Source: Vicinamibacterales bacterium (GTDB lineage: Bacteria > Acidobacteriota > Vicinamibacteria > Vicinamibacterales > 2-12-FULL-66-21). Taken from it: 64,000 nucleotides of DNA. This document shows, one piece after another, positions 36,122-45,743 of this stretch; the first letter of the stretch is position 1; every line of letters begins with the position of its first letter. The translations under genes were made by a program, and so were the position numbers. The stretch covers positions 1 to 64,000 of the forward strand of contig DASXLB010000017.1 of assembly GCA_036496585.1 (NCBI GenBank). The letters are read 5' to 3'. The notes under the pieces were generated by a model. It was not told where the DNA came from and searched no databases. It worked only from the letters and a program-made list of their open reading frames with translations.

Positions 36122-36496
36122 ATGAAGATCAAGACCAAGAAAGACCGCCGAGTTCGGATCGCGCTCCGCCAGCGCAAGCGCATCGCCGGTACGCCGGAGC
36201 GGCCCCGGCTGCGCGTCTTCCGCAGCGTGTCGCACATCTACGCCCAGGTCATCGACGACATGAGCGGGACGACGCTGGTCTCGGCGGCCAGCACCGAGCC
36301 GTCGCTGAAGCCGATGTTCGTGAGCGATACGAAGGGCGGCAACCTGAAGGGCGCCCAGGCGCTTGGCAAGACGATCGCCTCGCGGCTGCAGGAGAAGGGC
36401 ATCACCCGGGTCGTGTTCGATCGCGGTGGCTTCCTCTATCACGGTCGCATCAAGGCGGTCGCCGAGGCGGCCCGGGAAGCAGGGCTCGAGTTCTGA
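36122..36496 (+). CDS. rplR: 50S ribosomal protein L18
   Basis: 124 residues from the ATG at 36122; a GTG three codons earlier is possible but unnecessary. [27 protein letters not shown] and [27 protein letters not shown] are typical. L18 binds 5S rRNA with L5. Confidence 0.97.
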   Translation: MKIKTKKDRRVRIALRQRKRIAGTPERPRLRVFRSVSHIYAQVIDDMSGTTLVSAASTEPSLKPMFVSDTKGGNLKGAQALGKTIASRLQEKGITRVVFDRGGFLYHGRIKAVAEAAREAGLEF

Positions 36497-36513
36497 GTCC
36501 CGCTTCGCCGAAC

Positions 36514-36550
36514 GCTGGAAGCTGGTAGCTGGTAACAGGAAACTGGACAC
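36514..36550 (+). repeat. 7-bp tandem repeat before rpsE
   Basis: Units AAGCTGG, TAGCTGG, TAACAGG, AAACTGG in exact 7-base register, ending 5 bases before the rpsE ATG. Confidence 0.75.
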
Positions 36551-36554
36551 TTAC

Positions 36555-37070
36555 ATGTTCGAAACGAGAGAAAAAGTCGACGCGTCGCAGCTCGACCTCA
36601 AGGACACGGTGGTCAACATCAGCCGCGTCACCAAGGTCGTCAAGGGCGGCAAGAACCTGAGCTTCAGCGCCCTGGTCGTCGTCGGCGACGGCCACGGCGT
36701 GGTCGGCTTCGGCGTCGGGAAGGCGAAGGAAGTGCCTTCGGCGATCAAGAAGGGGATCGAGGCGGCGAAGAAGTCGCTGATCCGCGTCCCCCTCAAGGGC
36801 ACGACGGTGCCGCACCCGGTGCTCGGACGGTTCGGAGCCGGACAGGTGCTGCTCAAGCCGGCGCCCGACGGGACCGGGATCATCGCGGGCGGGGCGGTCC
36901 GCGCGGTCGTCGAGTCGGCCGGCATCCAGAACGTCCTGACCAAGTCGATCGGCTCGGCCAACCACCACAACGTGGTGCGTGCGACGTTCCAGGCGCTCAA
37001 GGAAATGCGTGAGCCGGGATCGGTGTTCAAGCTCCGCGGTGTCGACAATCCGCAGGAACAGGCGGTTTAG
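36555..37070 (+). CDS. rpsE: 30S ribosomal protein S5
   Basis: 171 residues from the ATG at 36555; an open frame extending upstream through rplR was rejected. [27 protein letters not shown] and [21 protein letters not shown] are conserved. S5 acts in decoding fidelity and the mRNA entry channel. Confidence 0.97.
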   Translation: MFETREKVDASQLDLKDTVVNISRVTKVVKGGKNLSFSALVVVGDGHGVVGFGVGKAKEVPSAIKKGIEAAKKSLIRVPLKGTTVPHPVLGRFGAGQVLLKPAPDGTGIIAGGAVRAVVESAGIQNVLTKSIGSANHHNVVRATFQALKEMREPGSVFKLRGVDNPQEQAV

Positions 37071-37072
37071 CG

Positions 37073-37255
37073 ATGGCCGGCAAGACGCTGACGATCACGC
37101 TCAAGAAGAGCGCCATCGGCTTCGACAGGAAGCAGAAGCAAGTCGTCGAAGGGCTCGGGCTGCGCCGCCTGAATCACACCGTGGAGCTGGCCGACACGCC
37201 GGCGACCCGCGGCATGATTCTCAAGGTCCGGCACCTGGTTGAGGTAAAGGGGTAA
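37073..37255 (+). CDS. rpmD: 50S ribosomal protein L30
   Basis: 60 residues, normal length. TLTITLKKSAIGFDRKQKQVVEGLGLRRLNH and the C-terminal MILKVRHLVEV are the family pattern. It starts 2 bases after rpsE. Confidence 0.96.
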   Translation: MAGKTLTITLKKSAIGFDRKQKQVVEGLGLRRLNHTVELADTPATRGMILKVRHLVEVKG

Positions 37256-37329
37256 CACCCAACGCCCGAGTCCCACGGCCCGACGTCGAAGGGGTAGATT
37301 GGGACACGGAATTGACAGGGTAGACAACT

Positions 37330-37773
37330 ATGAATCTGAGCAATCTTCGGCCGCCCAAGGGCGCCAAGCATGCCAAGAAGCGGGTCGGCCGTGGGCACGG
37401 GTCTGGCCACGGTAAGACGGCCAGCCGCGGGCACAAAGGTGCGAAATCGCGGTCGGGGTTCAAGCACAAGCGCGGCTTCGAAGGCGGCCAGATGCCGCTG
37501 CATCGACGCGTGCCCAAGCGCGGCTTCCACAATCCCTTCCGCGTCGAGTATCAGGTGGTGAACCTCGACGTGCTCGCCGAGGCGTTCGAGGCGGGGACCG
37601 AGGTCACGCCGGAGTTGCTGCGCGAGCACGGTCTCGCCGGCCGCAGCGGCGGCATCAAGGTCCTGGCGCGCGGCGATATCAGCAAGAAGCTGACGGTGCG
37701 CGCGCACAAGTTCAGCGGCAAGGCGGCGGAGAAGATCGTCGCCGCCGGCGGTACGGCAGAGGTGTTGGCGTAG
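37330..37773 (+). CDS. rplO: 50S ribosomal protein L15
   Basis: 147 residues. [30 protein letters not shown] and [18 protein letters not shown] are diagnostic of L15, an early 50S assembly protein. 74 bases after rpmD, with GACAGGGTAG before the start. Confidence 0.97.
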   Translation: MNLSNLRPPKGAKHAKKRVGRGHGSGHGKTASRGHKGAKSRSGFKHKRGFEGGQMPLHRRVPKRGFHNPFRVEYQVVNLDVLAEAFEAGTEVTPELLREHGLAGRSGGIKVLARGDISKKLTVRAHKFSGKAAEKIVAAGGTAEVLA

Positions 37774-37800
37774 GCTCGGGGAGTTGAACCCGGCCGCAGG

Positions 37801-37818
37801 CCGGGTCTTCATACCCGG
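37801..37818. repeat. GC-rich palindrome before secY
   Basis: CCGGGT-CTTCAT-ACCCGG, preceded by a G and followed by C, extends to 7 bp. Same family as the rplC-rplD and rplF-rplR palindromes. It lies 10 bases before the secY ATG. Confidence 0.65.
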
Positions 37819-37828
37819 CGGAGCTCAT

Positions 37829-39222
<1,394 letters not shown>

Positions 39223-39223
<1 letters not shown>

Positions 39224-39918
39224 TGATCCAGCCGCGCGGGAGCGCGCTGAACGTGGTGATGCTCGGCCCGCCCGGGGCCGGGAAGGGCACCCAGTCGGAA
39301 CGTTTCGCGCGGACGCACGGGCTGCCGAAAGTGTCGACGGGCGACATCCTGCGCGAGGCGGTGCACGCGCACACGCCGCTCGGCTGCGCGGCGCGCGAGA
39401 CGATGGATCGCGGCGAGCTGGTCGGCGACGAGGTGGTGAACGGGATCGTCGGCGAGCGGCTGCACCGGACCGACACCGAACGCGGATTCGTGCTCGACGG
39501 CTTTCCGCGCACGGTGCCGCAGGCCGAGGCGCTCGACCGGATGGTGGAGGGACGCGGGCCGCTGGTGGTCGTCGACATCGTGGTGCCTGAAGAGGTGCTG
39601 CTGCGGCGCCTGGCGGCGCGGCGGATCTGCGGCGAGTGCGGTGTCAACGCGCTCATCGAGTGGACGACGGCGTGCGGCAAGTGCGGCGGGCCGCTGGTCC
39701 ACCGGACCGACGACGAAGGGGGTGTGGTGAGCGAGCGGTTGCGAGTCTACCACCGTCAGACGGCGCCGATCGTCGACTTCTACAGCGGGCGGCCGACGTT
39801 CCGGCGCATCGACGGCAACCTGCCGCCCGACGTCGTGACGGTCGCGATGGCGGCGGCGATCCGCGAGGCGTCGATGGCGCCGGCGCCGGTCAAGATCACG
39901 CCGGGAGCGGCGCTGTGA
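39223..39918 (+). CDS. adk: adenylate kinase with zinc LID
   Basis: 231 residues from a GTG sharing one base with the secY stop. The P-loop GPPGAGKGTQ, the DGFPRT motif and a LID with CGEC and CGKC (zinc site, as in Gram-positive and thermophilic enzymes) are visible. It interconverts ATP+AMP and 2 ADP. A C-terminal ~15-residue tail is unusual. The exact start could be a later GTG near the P-loop. Confidence 0.95.
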
Positions 39919-40682
39919 TCGTCTGCAAATCGCCGGCGGAGATCGAGAAGATGCGCGCCGCCAGCCAGCTGGTCGCGGAGGTCCTCGAACAACTCGCGGC
40001 GATGGTCGAGCCGGGCATCTCGACGGCGGACCTCGACGCGGCGGCGGAGCAGAAAGTACGGGCGGCCGGGGCCGAGCCCGCGTTCAAGGGCTACCGCGGA
40101 TATCCCGCGACGCTGTGCGCGTCGGCGAACGAGCAGGTGATCCACGGGATCCCGAACCGGGCGCCGCTCAAGGCGGGCGATATCATTTCGCTCGACATGG
40201 GAGTGAAGCTCGGAGGCTACTTCGGCGATTCGGCGATCACGGTGCCGGTCGGCGCGGTGGGCGACGAGGTCAGCGCGCTGCTGCAGGTGACCCGGCAGGC
40301 GCTGGAGAAGGGGATTGCGCAGGTGCGCGTCGGCGGCCGGATCAGCGACATCGGGCACGCGATTCAAAGCCACGTGGAAGCGCACGGCTTTTCGGTGGTG
40401 CGCGAGTTCGTCGGGCACGGCATCGGCGCGTCGCTGCACGAGGAGCCGCAGATCGCCAATTACGGTGAGCCTGGCCGCGGGGTGCGGCTCGCCGAGGGAA
40501 TGACGCTGGCGATCGAGCCGATGGTGAACATGGGCAAGGCCGCGGTCAAGGTGCTGCCGGACGGCTGGACCGCGGTGACCCGGGACGGCAGTCTGTCGGC
40601 CCACTTCGAGCACACGGTCGCCGTGGGCAAGAACGGGCCGGATATTCTGACGGCGCGGCAGCCGGTCGGCCGGACCCCGTAG
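39915..40682 (+). CDS. map: type I methionine aminopeptidase
   Basis: 255 residues from a GTG that overlaps the adk stop (GTGA). Metal ligands are in order: LDMGV, GDSAITV, GHGIGASLHEEP (His) and two C-terminal Glu residues. It removes the initiator Met from new proteins. Gene order secY-adk-map-infA is the classical bacterial arrangement. Confidence 0.96.
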   Translation: MIVCKSPAEIEKMRAASQLVAEVLEQLAAMVEPGISTADLDAAAEQKVRAAGAEPAFKGYRGYPATLCASANEQVIHGIPNRAPLKAGDIISLDMGVKLGGYFGDSAITVPVGAVGDEVSALLQVTRQALEKGIAQVRVGGRISDIGHAIQSHVEAHGFSVVREFVGHGIGASLHEEPQIANYGEPGRGVRLAEGMTLAIEPMVNMGKAAVKVLPDGWTAVTRDGSLSAHFEHTVAVGKNGPDILTARQPVGRTP

Positions 40683-40701
40683 CCGGGTCCCTGGACCCGG
40701 C
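40682..40701. repeat. perfect 9-bp palindrome between map and infA
   Basis: GCCGGGTCC-CT-GGACCCGGC. It overlaps the map stop codon and lies 6 bases before infA. No T tract follows, so it is unlikely to be a strong terminator inside this operon. Confidence 0.7.
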
Positions 40702-40707
40702 GCGACG

Positions 40708-40905
40708 ATGACGGTAGTCGGGATCGTTCGGGAAAGCCTGCCCTATGGGCAGTATCGGGTGGAGATCGAGGGTCCGCGGCAGATCACGGCGCATACGCCG
40801 AGCGGGCCGGGGAAGAATTACATCCGCGTGCTGGTCGGCGATCGGGTTCGCCTGGAGCTGAGCCCGCGCGACGTAACGCGTGGCAGGATTGTCGAGAAGC
40901 TGTAA
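40708..40905 (+). CDS. infA: translation initiation factor IF-1, short N-terminus
   Basis: 65 residues. [29 protein letters not shown], then [28 protein letters not shown] match the OB fold of IF-1, which binds the 30S A site. Typical members have about 72 residues; here the first ~7 are missing, and no in-frame start codon exists between the map stop and this ATG. There is no clear SD. Confidence 0.92.
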   Translation: MTVVGIVRESLPYGQYRVEIEGPRQITAHTPSGPGKNYIRVLVGDRVRLELSPRDVTRGRIVEKL

Positions 40906-40926
40906 GCCAGGGTCGTCGGACCTGGC
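40906..40926. repeat. GC-rich palindrome between infA and rpmJ
   Basis: GCCAGG...CCTGGC with a 9-base loop; weaker relative of the other extragenic palindromes. Confidence 0.5.
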
Positions 40927-40941
40927 GGCAAGGATTGCGAA

Positions 40942-41055
40942 ATGAAGGTACGAGCGTCGGTCAAGAGAATCTGCGACAAGTGCAAGGTCGTTCGCCGCCG
41001 CGGCGTGGTGCGGGTGATCTGCTCGAACCAGAAGCACAAGCAGCGTCAGGGATAA
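40942..41055 (+). CDS. rpmJ: 50S ribosomal protein L36
   Basis: 37 residues: [19 protein letters not shown], then [13 protein letters not shown]. The zinc ligands are CxxC, a later Cys and His, the classic C+ form of L36. AAGG lies upstream of the ATG. Small but unmistakable. Confidence 0.96.
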   Translation: MKVRASVKRICDKCKVVRRRGVVRVICSNQKHKQRQG

Positions 41056-41056
41056 C

Positions 41057-41087
41057 GGCAGACTGCCAAACTGGTAACTGGAGACGG
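41057..41087 (+). repeat. degenerate 7-bp tandem repeat before rpsM
   Basis: CAGACTG, AAACTGG, TAACTGG, AGACGG; two units in exact register, the rest degenerate, ending 6 bases before the ATG. Confidence 0.6.
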
Positions 41088-41093
41088 TGTTTT

Positions 41094-41468
41094 ATGGCTC
41101 GCATTGCTGGAGTGGATCTGCCGCGGACCAAGCGGATCGAAGTCGGTCTGACGTATATCTACGGGATCGGGCGCAAGCGCTCGAATGACATCCTGACCGC
41201 GTCAGGGGTCAGCCCCGACGTGCGCATCAAGGATCTGTCGGAAGACGACGTTCGCAAGATCAGCCGGGTCATCGAGGAACAAGGCGGGGTCGAAGGGGAC
41301 CTGCGCAAGGAAATCTCGATGAACATCAAGCGGCTGATGGAAATCGGCAGCTGGCGTGGCATGCGGCACCGCCGCAACCTGCCGGTGCGCGGGCAGCGCA
41401 CGAAGACGAACGCGCGCACGCGGAAGGGCCCGCGCAAGGGCGCCATCGCCAAGAAGAAGACGGTGTAA
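41094..41468 (+). CDS. rpsM: 30S ribosomal protein S13
   Basis: 124 residues. [26 protein letters not shown] start and [19 protein letters not shown] tail ([18 protein letters not shown]) are typical. S13 bridges the 30S head to the 50S and contacts the P-site tRNA. Confidence 0.97.
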   Translation: MARIAGVDLPRTKRIEVGLTYIYGIGRKRSNDILTASGVSPDVRIKDLSEDDVRKISRVIEEQGGVEGDLRKEISMNIKRLMEIGSWRGMRHRRNLPVRGQRTKTNARTRKGPRKGAIAKKKTV

Positions 41469-41474
41469 GAGCCC

Positions 41475-41510
41475 GCTGGCAGTCGGAAGCTGGTAGCTGG
41501 TAGCTGGAAA
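41475..41510 (+). repeat. 7-bp tandem repeat before rpsK
   Basis: AAGCTGG, TAGCTGG, TAGCTGG in exact register, preceded by a related CAGTCGG; ends 9 bases before the rpsK ATG. Confidence 0.7.
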
Positions 41511-41519
41511 ACGATATTT

Positions 41520-41975
41520 ATGGCCAAACAAGAAGCAGCCGATCCGAACGTTCCCGCCGAAGGCGGCGGCAAGAAGGCCGCCGGGCGTCCGAAGAAGAAG
41601 ACGTTCAAGAAGCGCGGCGAGAAGCGCATCATCCATCACGGACTGGTGCACATTCACGCGTCGTTCAACAACACGACGATCACCATCACCGATCCCGAGG
41701 GGAACGTGGTGGCGTGGTCGAGCGCGGGCGGCATCGGCTTCAAGGGTTCGCGGAAGGGCACGCCGTTCGCGGCCACCCAGGCGGCGATTGCCGCGGGCAA
41801 CGCCGCGAAGGCCTTCGGCATGCGCTCGCTGGAAGTGCGTGTCAAGGGCCCGGGCGCCGGACGCGAATCGGCGATCCGCGCGCTGCAGACGATTGGCCTC
41901 GACGTGAAGTCGATCCGGGATGTCACGCCGATTCCGCACAACGGATGCCGGCCGCCCAAGCGGCGGCGTGTCTGA
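41520..41975 (+). CDS. rpsK: 30S ribosomal protein S11
   Basis: 151 residues, about 20 longer than E. coli S11 through a Lys/Gly/Pro-rich N-terminal extension. The core [31 protein letters not shown] and the C-terminal [15 protein letters not shown] are typical. S11 lies on the 30S platform near the mRNA exit. Confidence 0.97.
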   Translation: MAKQEAADPNVPAEGGGKKAAGRPKKKTFKKRGEKRIIHHGLVHIHASFNNTTITITDPEGNVVAWSSAGGIGFKGSRKGTPFAATQAAIAAGNAAKAFGMRSLEVRVKGPGAGRESAIRALQTIGLDVKSIRDVTPIPHNGCRPPKRRRV

Positions 41976-42042
41976 CCTCGGGCTGACAGTTCGCGGGGGC
42001 CGGTCAGCAGCTGGAATGAGTCCAGGCGGCTGATCCGAGTGG

Positions 42043-42080
42043 CAACGGCGACTGCAGACTGCGAACTGGTAACTGGTAGC
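42043..42080 (+). repeat. 7-bp tandem repeat before rpsD
   Basis: GACTGCA, GACTGCG, AACTGGT, AACTGGT in exact register, ending about 16 bases before the rpsD ATG. Confidence 0.75.
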
Positions 42081-42096
42081 GACAGGAACAAACAGA

Positions 42097-42726
42097 ATGG
42101 CACGTTACATCGGAGCGGTTTGCCGGCTGTGCCGGCGCGAAGGCATGAAGCTCTTCCTCAAGGGAGAGCGCTGCTACACGGAGAAGTGCGCGATCGAAAA
42201 GCGCAACCTGCCGCCGGGGCAGCACGGCAAGCTGCGCAAGGCGAAGCTGGTCGGCTACGGGCTGCAGCTGCGCGAGAAACAGAAGGTGAAGCGCATCTAC
42301 GGGGTGCTCGAGAACCAGTTCCGGCGCTACTTCGAGACGGCGGAGCGGACGCGCGGTATCACCGGCGAGACGCTGCTGCAGCTGCTCGAGCGGCGCATGG
42401 ACAACGTGATCTACCGCCTCGGCCTCGCGACGTCGCGGGCGCAGGCGCGGCAACTGGTGCGCCACGGGCACTTCACCGTCAATGGCAAGAAGGTCGACAT
42501 CCCGTCGTACTCCGTCAAGGCCGGCGACGTGATCGGCCTGCAGGGACGCAGCGCGGAGAACCCGACCATCCAGCACGCGATGGAAGAGGTCAAGGGACGC
42601 GGCATCCCCGAGTGGCTGTCGTTCGACGCCGGCACGATGAGCGGCCGGATCGCCTCGCTGCCGACGCGCGAGCAGATCAACCTGCCGGTGCAGGAACAGC
42701 TGATCGTCGAGTTGTACAGCAAGTAA
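42097..42726 (+). CDS. rpsD: 30S ribosomal protein S4, zinc-binding type
   Basis: 209 residues. CRLCRREG and CYTEKC near the N-terminus form a probable zinc site. The S4 RNA-binding domain follows at ~residues 98-160 ([23 protein letters not shown], with [14 protein letters not shown]). S4 starts 30S assembly and, in E. coli, represses the alpha operon. Confidence 0.97.
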   Translation: MARYIGAVCRLCRREGMKLFLKGERCYTEKCAIEKRNLPPGQHGKLRKAKLVGYGLQLREKQKVKRIYGVLENQFRRYFETAERTRGITGETLLQLLERRMDNVIYRLGLATSRAQARQLVRHGHFTVNGKKVDIPSYSVKAGDVIGLQGRSAENPTIQHAMEEVKGRGIPEWLSFDAGTMSGRIASLPTREQINLPVQEQLIVELYSK

Positions 42727-42739
42727 TCAGTGGCAGTCT

Positions 42740-42769
42740 TCAGTCGGCAGTGCAACCACTGCCGACTGA
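42740..42769. promoter_or_regulatory. perfect 13-bp hairpin between rpsD and rpoA
   Basis: TCAGTCGGCAGTG and CACTGCCGACTGA are perfect complements around a CAAC loop. The 5' side is itself made of CAGTNNN heptads. No T tract follows, so an RNA-processing or pausing site is more likely than termination. Confidence 0.55.
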
Positions 42770-42880
42770 TCAGCGCCCTTGCCCGCAGCCGTTCCGGATC
42801 TGTGGTGGGAGGCAGGGGCTGACGACAGATCCGGCGGCCGTTCAACATCGGACGGCCGAATACATGAAGGTAAGGTCACC

Positions 42881-43864
<984 letters not shown>

Positions 43865-43865
43865 C

Positions 43866-44507
43866 ATGCGACACAGAGTTGGACATCGGAAACTCGGCCG
43901 CGTCACCGAGCATCGCATTGCGATGCTGCGCAGCCAGGCGGAGCGGCTGATCCGCTACGAGCACATCCAGACGACGGTGCCGAAGGCGAAGGAACTCAGG
44001 CCGTTCGTCGAACGGCTGATCTCCATCGCCAAGCGCGGCCTCGCGGCCGGTGAGGCCAACGGCAAGACCCTGCACGCGCGCCGGCTCGTCCTCCGGGACA
44101 TCCAGGATCGCGACGTCGTGGCCAAGCTGTTCGACACGATCGCGCCGCGGTTCGAGGCGCGGCCGGGGGGCTATACGCGCATCCTGCGCCTCGGCTACCG
44201 CCGCGGCGACAGCGCGGAAGTGGCGCAGATCGAGCTCGTCGGCAGCGAATTCAACCCCAACGCGGAGACCGAGAAGGCCGGCGCCGCCGAGGAGAAGAAG
44301 CCGAAGGGCGTCGGCGGCCGGCTGCGTGCGGCGGCAGATCGCCTGCGCGGCAAGAAAGCCGAAGGCGGCGAAGGGGACGAAGGCGGCGAAGGAACGACGG
44401 CCAAGAAGGCGAAGGCTCCTCGTCCCGAGCGCGGCAAGGGCGGCAGGGCCGACACCCGCGGCAAGGGCGCCAAGACCACCGCGCCGCGGAAGGCGGGCGG
44501 TTCGTAA
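43866..44507 (+). CDS. rplQ: 50S ribosomal protein L17 with long charged tail
   Basis: 213 residues. The first ~120 are normal L17 (MRHRVGHRKLGRVTEHRIAMLRSQ, then GGYTRILRLGYRRGDSAEVAQIELV). The remaining ~90 are low-complexity Lys/Ala/Gly/Glu sequence, not needed for the fold. Tails of this kind are common in high-G+C bacteria. It starts 1 base after rpoA and is the last gene of the superoperon. Confidence 0.96.
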   Translation: MRHRVGHRKLGRVTEHRIAMLRSQAERLIRYEHIQTTVPKAKELRPFVERLISIAKRGLAAGEANGKTLHARRLVLRDIQDRDVVAKLFDTIAPRFEARPGGYTRILRLGYRRGDSAEVAQIELVGSEFNPNAETEKAGAAEEKKPKGVGGRLRAAADRLRGKKAEGGEGDEGGEGTTAKKAKAPRPERGKGGRADTRGKGAKTTAPRKAGGS

Positions 44508-44547
44508 CTGCCGGCTGCCGGTTGCCGTTGGCGATTGCCGATTCACG
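44505..44547 (+). repeat. 7-bp tandem repeat after rplQ
   Basis: AACTGCC, GGCTGCC, GGTTGCC, GTTGGCG, ATTGCCG, ATTCACG in exact 7-base register, starting inside the rplQ stop codon. A variant of the ACTGGTA family. Confidence 0.7.
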
Positions 44548-44592
44548 GACGGGCGATCGCTGAGGGGCGATTGGATTGTTCGATTGATCATT

Positions 44593-44628
44593 GAGGCCGG
44601 TTGCGCGTCGCGCGGCCGGCCTTTTCTT
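44593..44628 (+). terminator. intrinsic terminator of the ribosomal superoperon
   Basis: GGCCGG (44595-44600) pairs with CCGGCC (44616-44621), with a GCGCG inner stem, followed by TTTTCTT. It ends about 20 kb of co-directional genes starting at rpsL. Confidence 0.75.
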
Positions 44629-44683
44629 GTCCCGTTCCGCAACTTTCCGCGCGCTCCAGGGTTTGTCTCCCGGAGAGTTGCCC

Positions 44684-45151
44684 ATGGCAGAAGAGACGCG
44701 GCGAGCGGCCCCCCGGGTTATTGCGGCGATACTGGTCTTCGGATCGGTGGTCGGCCTGATCGGCAACTGGCGTCTGGCCGCGAGCGCGTGGCGTCTCGGT
44801 CAGGCGGCGACCTACACGACCGCGGCGCTGTCGCTGCCGCTCTTCGCCTGGGCAGCTATTCAGTTGTGGCGCGGCCGGCCGAACGGCCGGTCCTGGGTGA
44901 CGCGCCTGCTGGCATTCCAGATTCCCATCGCCGGCGCCGGGCGCGTGAGCTACGAGTTTTCGATGGGCACGAGCGCGCGGCTGCTGGCCGGCGACGCCGT
45001 GCGCCGATTCGGCTTCGACATCGGATCGTCGTTCAATCTGCTGTCACCGGCCGCGCATGGCTGGATCGCCGGCGTCAACATCGTCGCGCTGGGCTTCTGG
45101 GCCTATCTGGTGTTCACCCGTCCCGGCCGTCTTCGAAACGCAGCTCCATGA
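44684..45151 (+). CDS. four-helix membrane protein of unknown function
   Basis: 155 residues from the ATG at 44684 (CGGAGAG upstream); a longer frame from 44591 was rejected. About four hydrophobic segments (VIAAILVFGSVVGLIGNW, YTTAALSLPLFAWAAIQLW, a weaker RLLAFQIPIAGAGRVSY, and AGVNIVALGFWAYLVF). No family recognised. Its end overlaps the convergent GNAT gene by 38 bases. Confidence 0.55.
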   Translation: MAEETRRAAPRVIAAILVFGSVVGLIGNWRLAASAWRLGQAATYTTAALSLPLFAWAAIQLWRGRPNGRSWVTRLLAFQIPIAGAGRVSYEFSMGTSARLLAGDAVRRFGFDIGSSFNLLSPAAHGWIAGVNIVALGFWAYLVFTRPGRLRNAAP

Positions 45152-45593
45152 AGGCGGTGCCGGCGATCGGGTTGTAGCGGTACGGCTCGGTTTCGCGAAA
45201 CCCAAGCGATCGATAGAGGGCCAGCGCGCCGTGCATCGACGGCAGCGTGTCGAGCAGCATGCGGCGGTAGCCGATACGCCGGCCCTCGTCGATCAGCGCC
45301 GCCGCGATCGCGCGGCCGATCCCGCGGCACTGCGCGGCCGGCCGCACGTAGAGCCGCTTCATCTCACACGCATCGTCGGAGAGCCCGCGCAAAGCGCCGC
45401 AGCCGAGATCGTCGCCGTCCCCGCGCGCCAGCAGCATGAGGCCGTGCGGCGGCCCGTACTCTCGCGCGAGATGGGTGATCTCGTCGTCGAAATGCTGGAA
45501 CTCGAGCGAGACGCCGAGCGAGGCGGCATACTCGCGGATCAGCAGTTCCGCAGCGGCCCACGCATCGTGTGAGGCGGCACGCTCGATCGTCAT
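45114..45593 (-). CDS. GNAT family N-acetyltransferase
   Basis: 159 residues from the ATG at 45593, where GNAT similarity begins; an upstream frame was rejected. Motif A is QCRGIGRAIAAALIDEGRRIGYRRMLLDTLPSMHGALALYRSLGF, interrupted only by normal spacing. Likely an acetyl-CoA transferase to an amine or amino acid; the substrate is unknown. Convergent with the membrane protein gene. Confidence 0.8.
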   Translation of the reverse strand: MTIERAASHDAWAAAELLIREYAASLGVSLEFQHFDDEITHLAREYGPPHGLMLLARGDGDDLGCGALRGLSDDACEMKRLYVRPAAQCRGIGRAIAAALIDEGRRIGYRRMLLDTLPSMHGALALYRSLGFRETEPYRYNPIAGTAFMELRFEDGRDG

Positions 45594-45665
45594 GCCCGCA
45601 GCCTCCCACGGATCGCCGCGGTCCCGGCAGGCCAATCGCCCTCCGGTCCGGCTCTCAGCACCTCC

Positions 45666-45707
45666 CATTCGTCATTCGTCGTTCAGCATTCGCCATTCGT
45701 CATTGAC
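45666..45707 (-). repeat. six 7-bp tandem repeats between GNAT and EF-G2
   Basis: CATTCGT, CATTCGT, CGTTCAG, CATTCGC, CATTCGT, CATTGAC in exact register. The same 7-base architecture as the ribosomal arrays but with a different unit. Confidence 0.75.
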
Positions 45708-45743
45708 GGAATGCCGAAGCCAGCACAGCCCGGGGGCTCGAGA

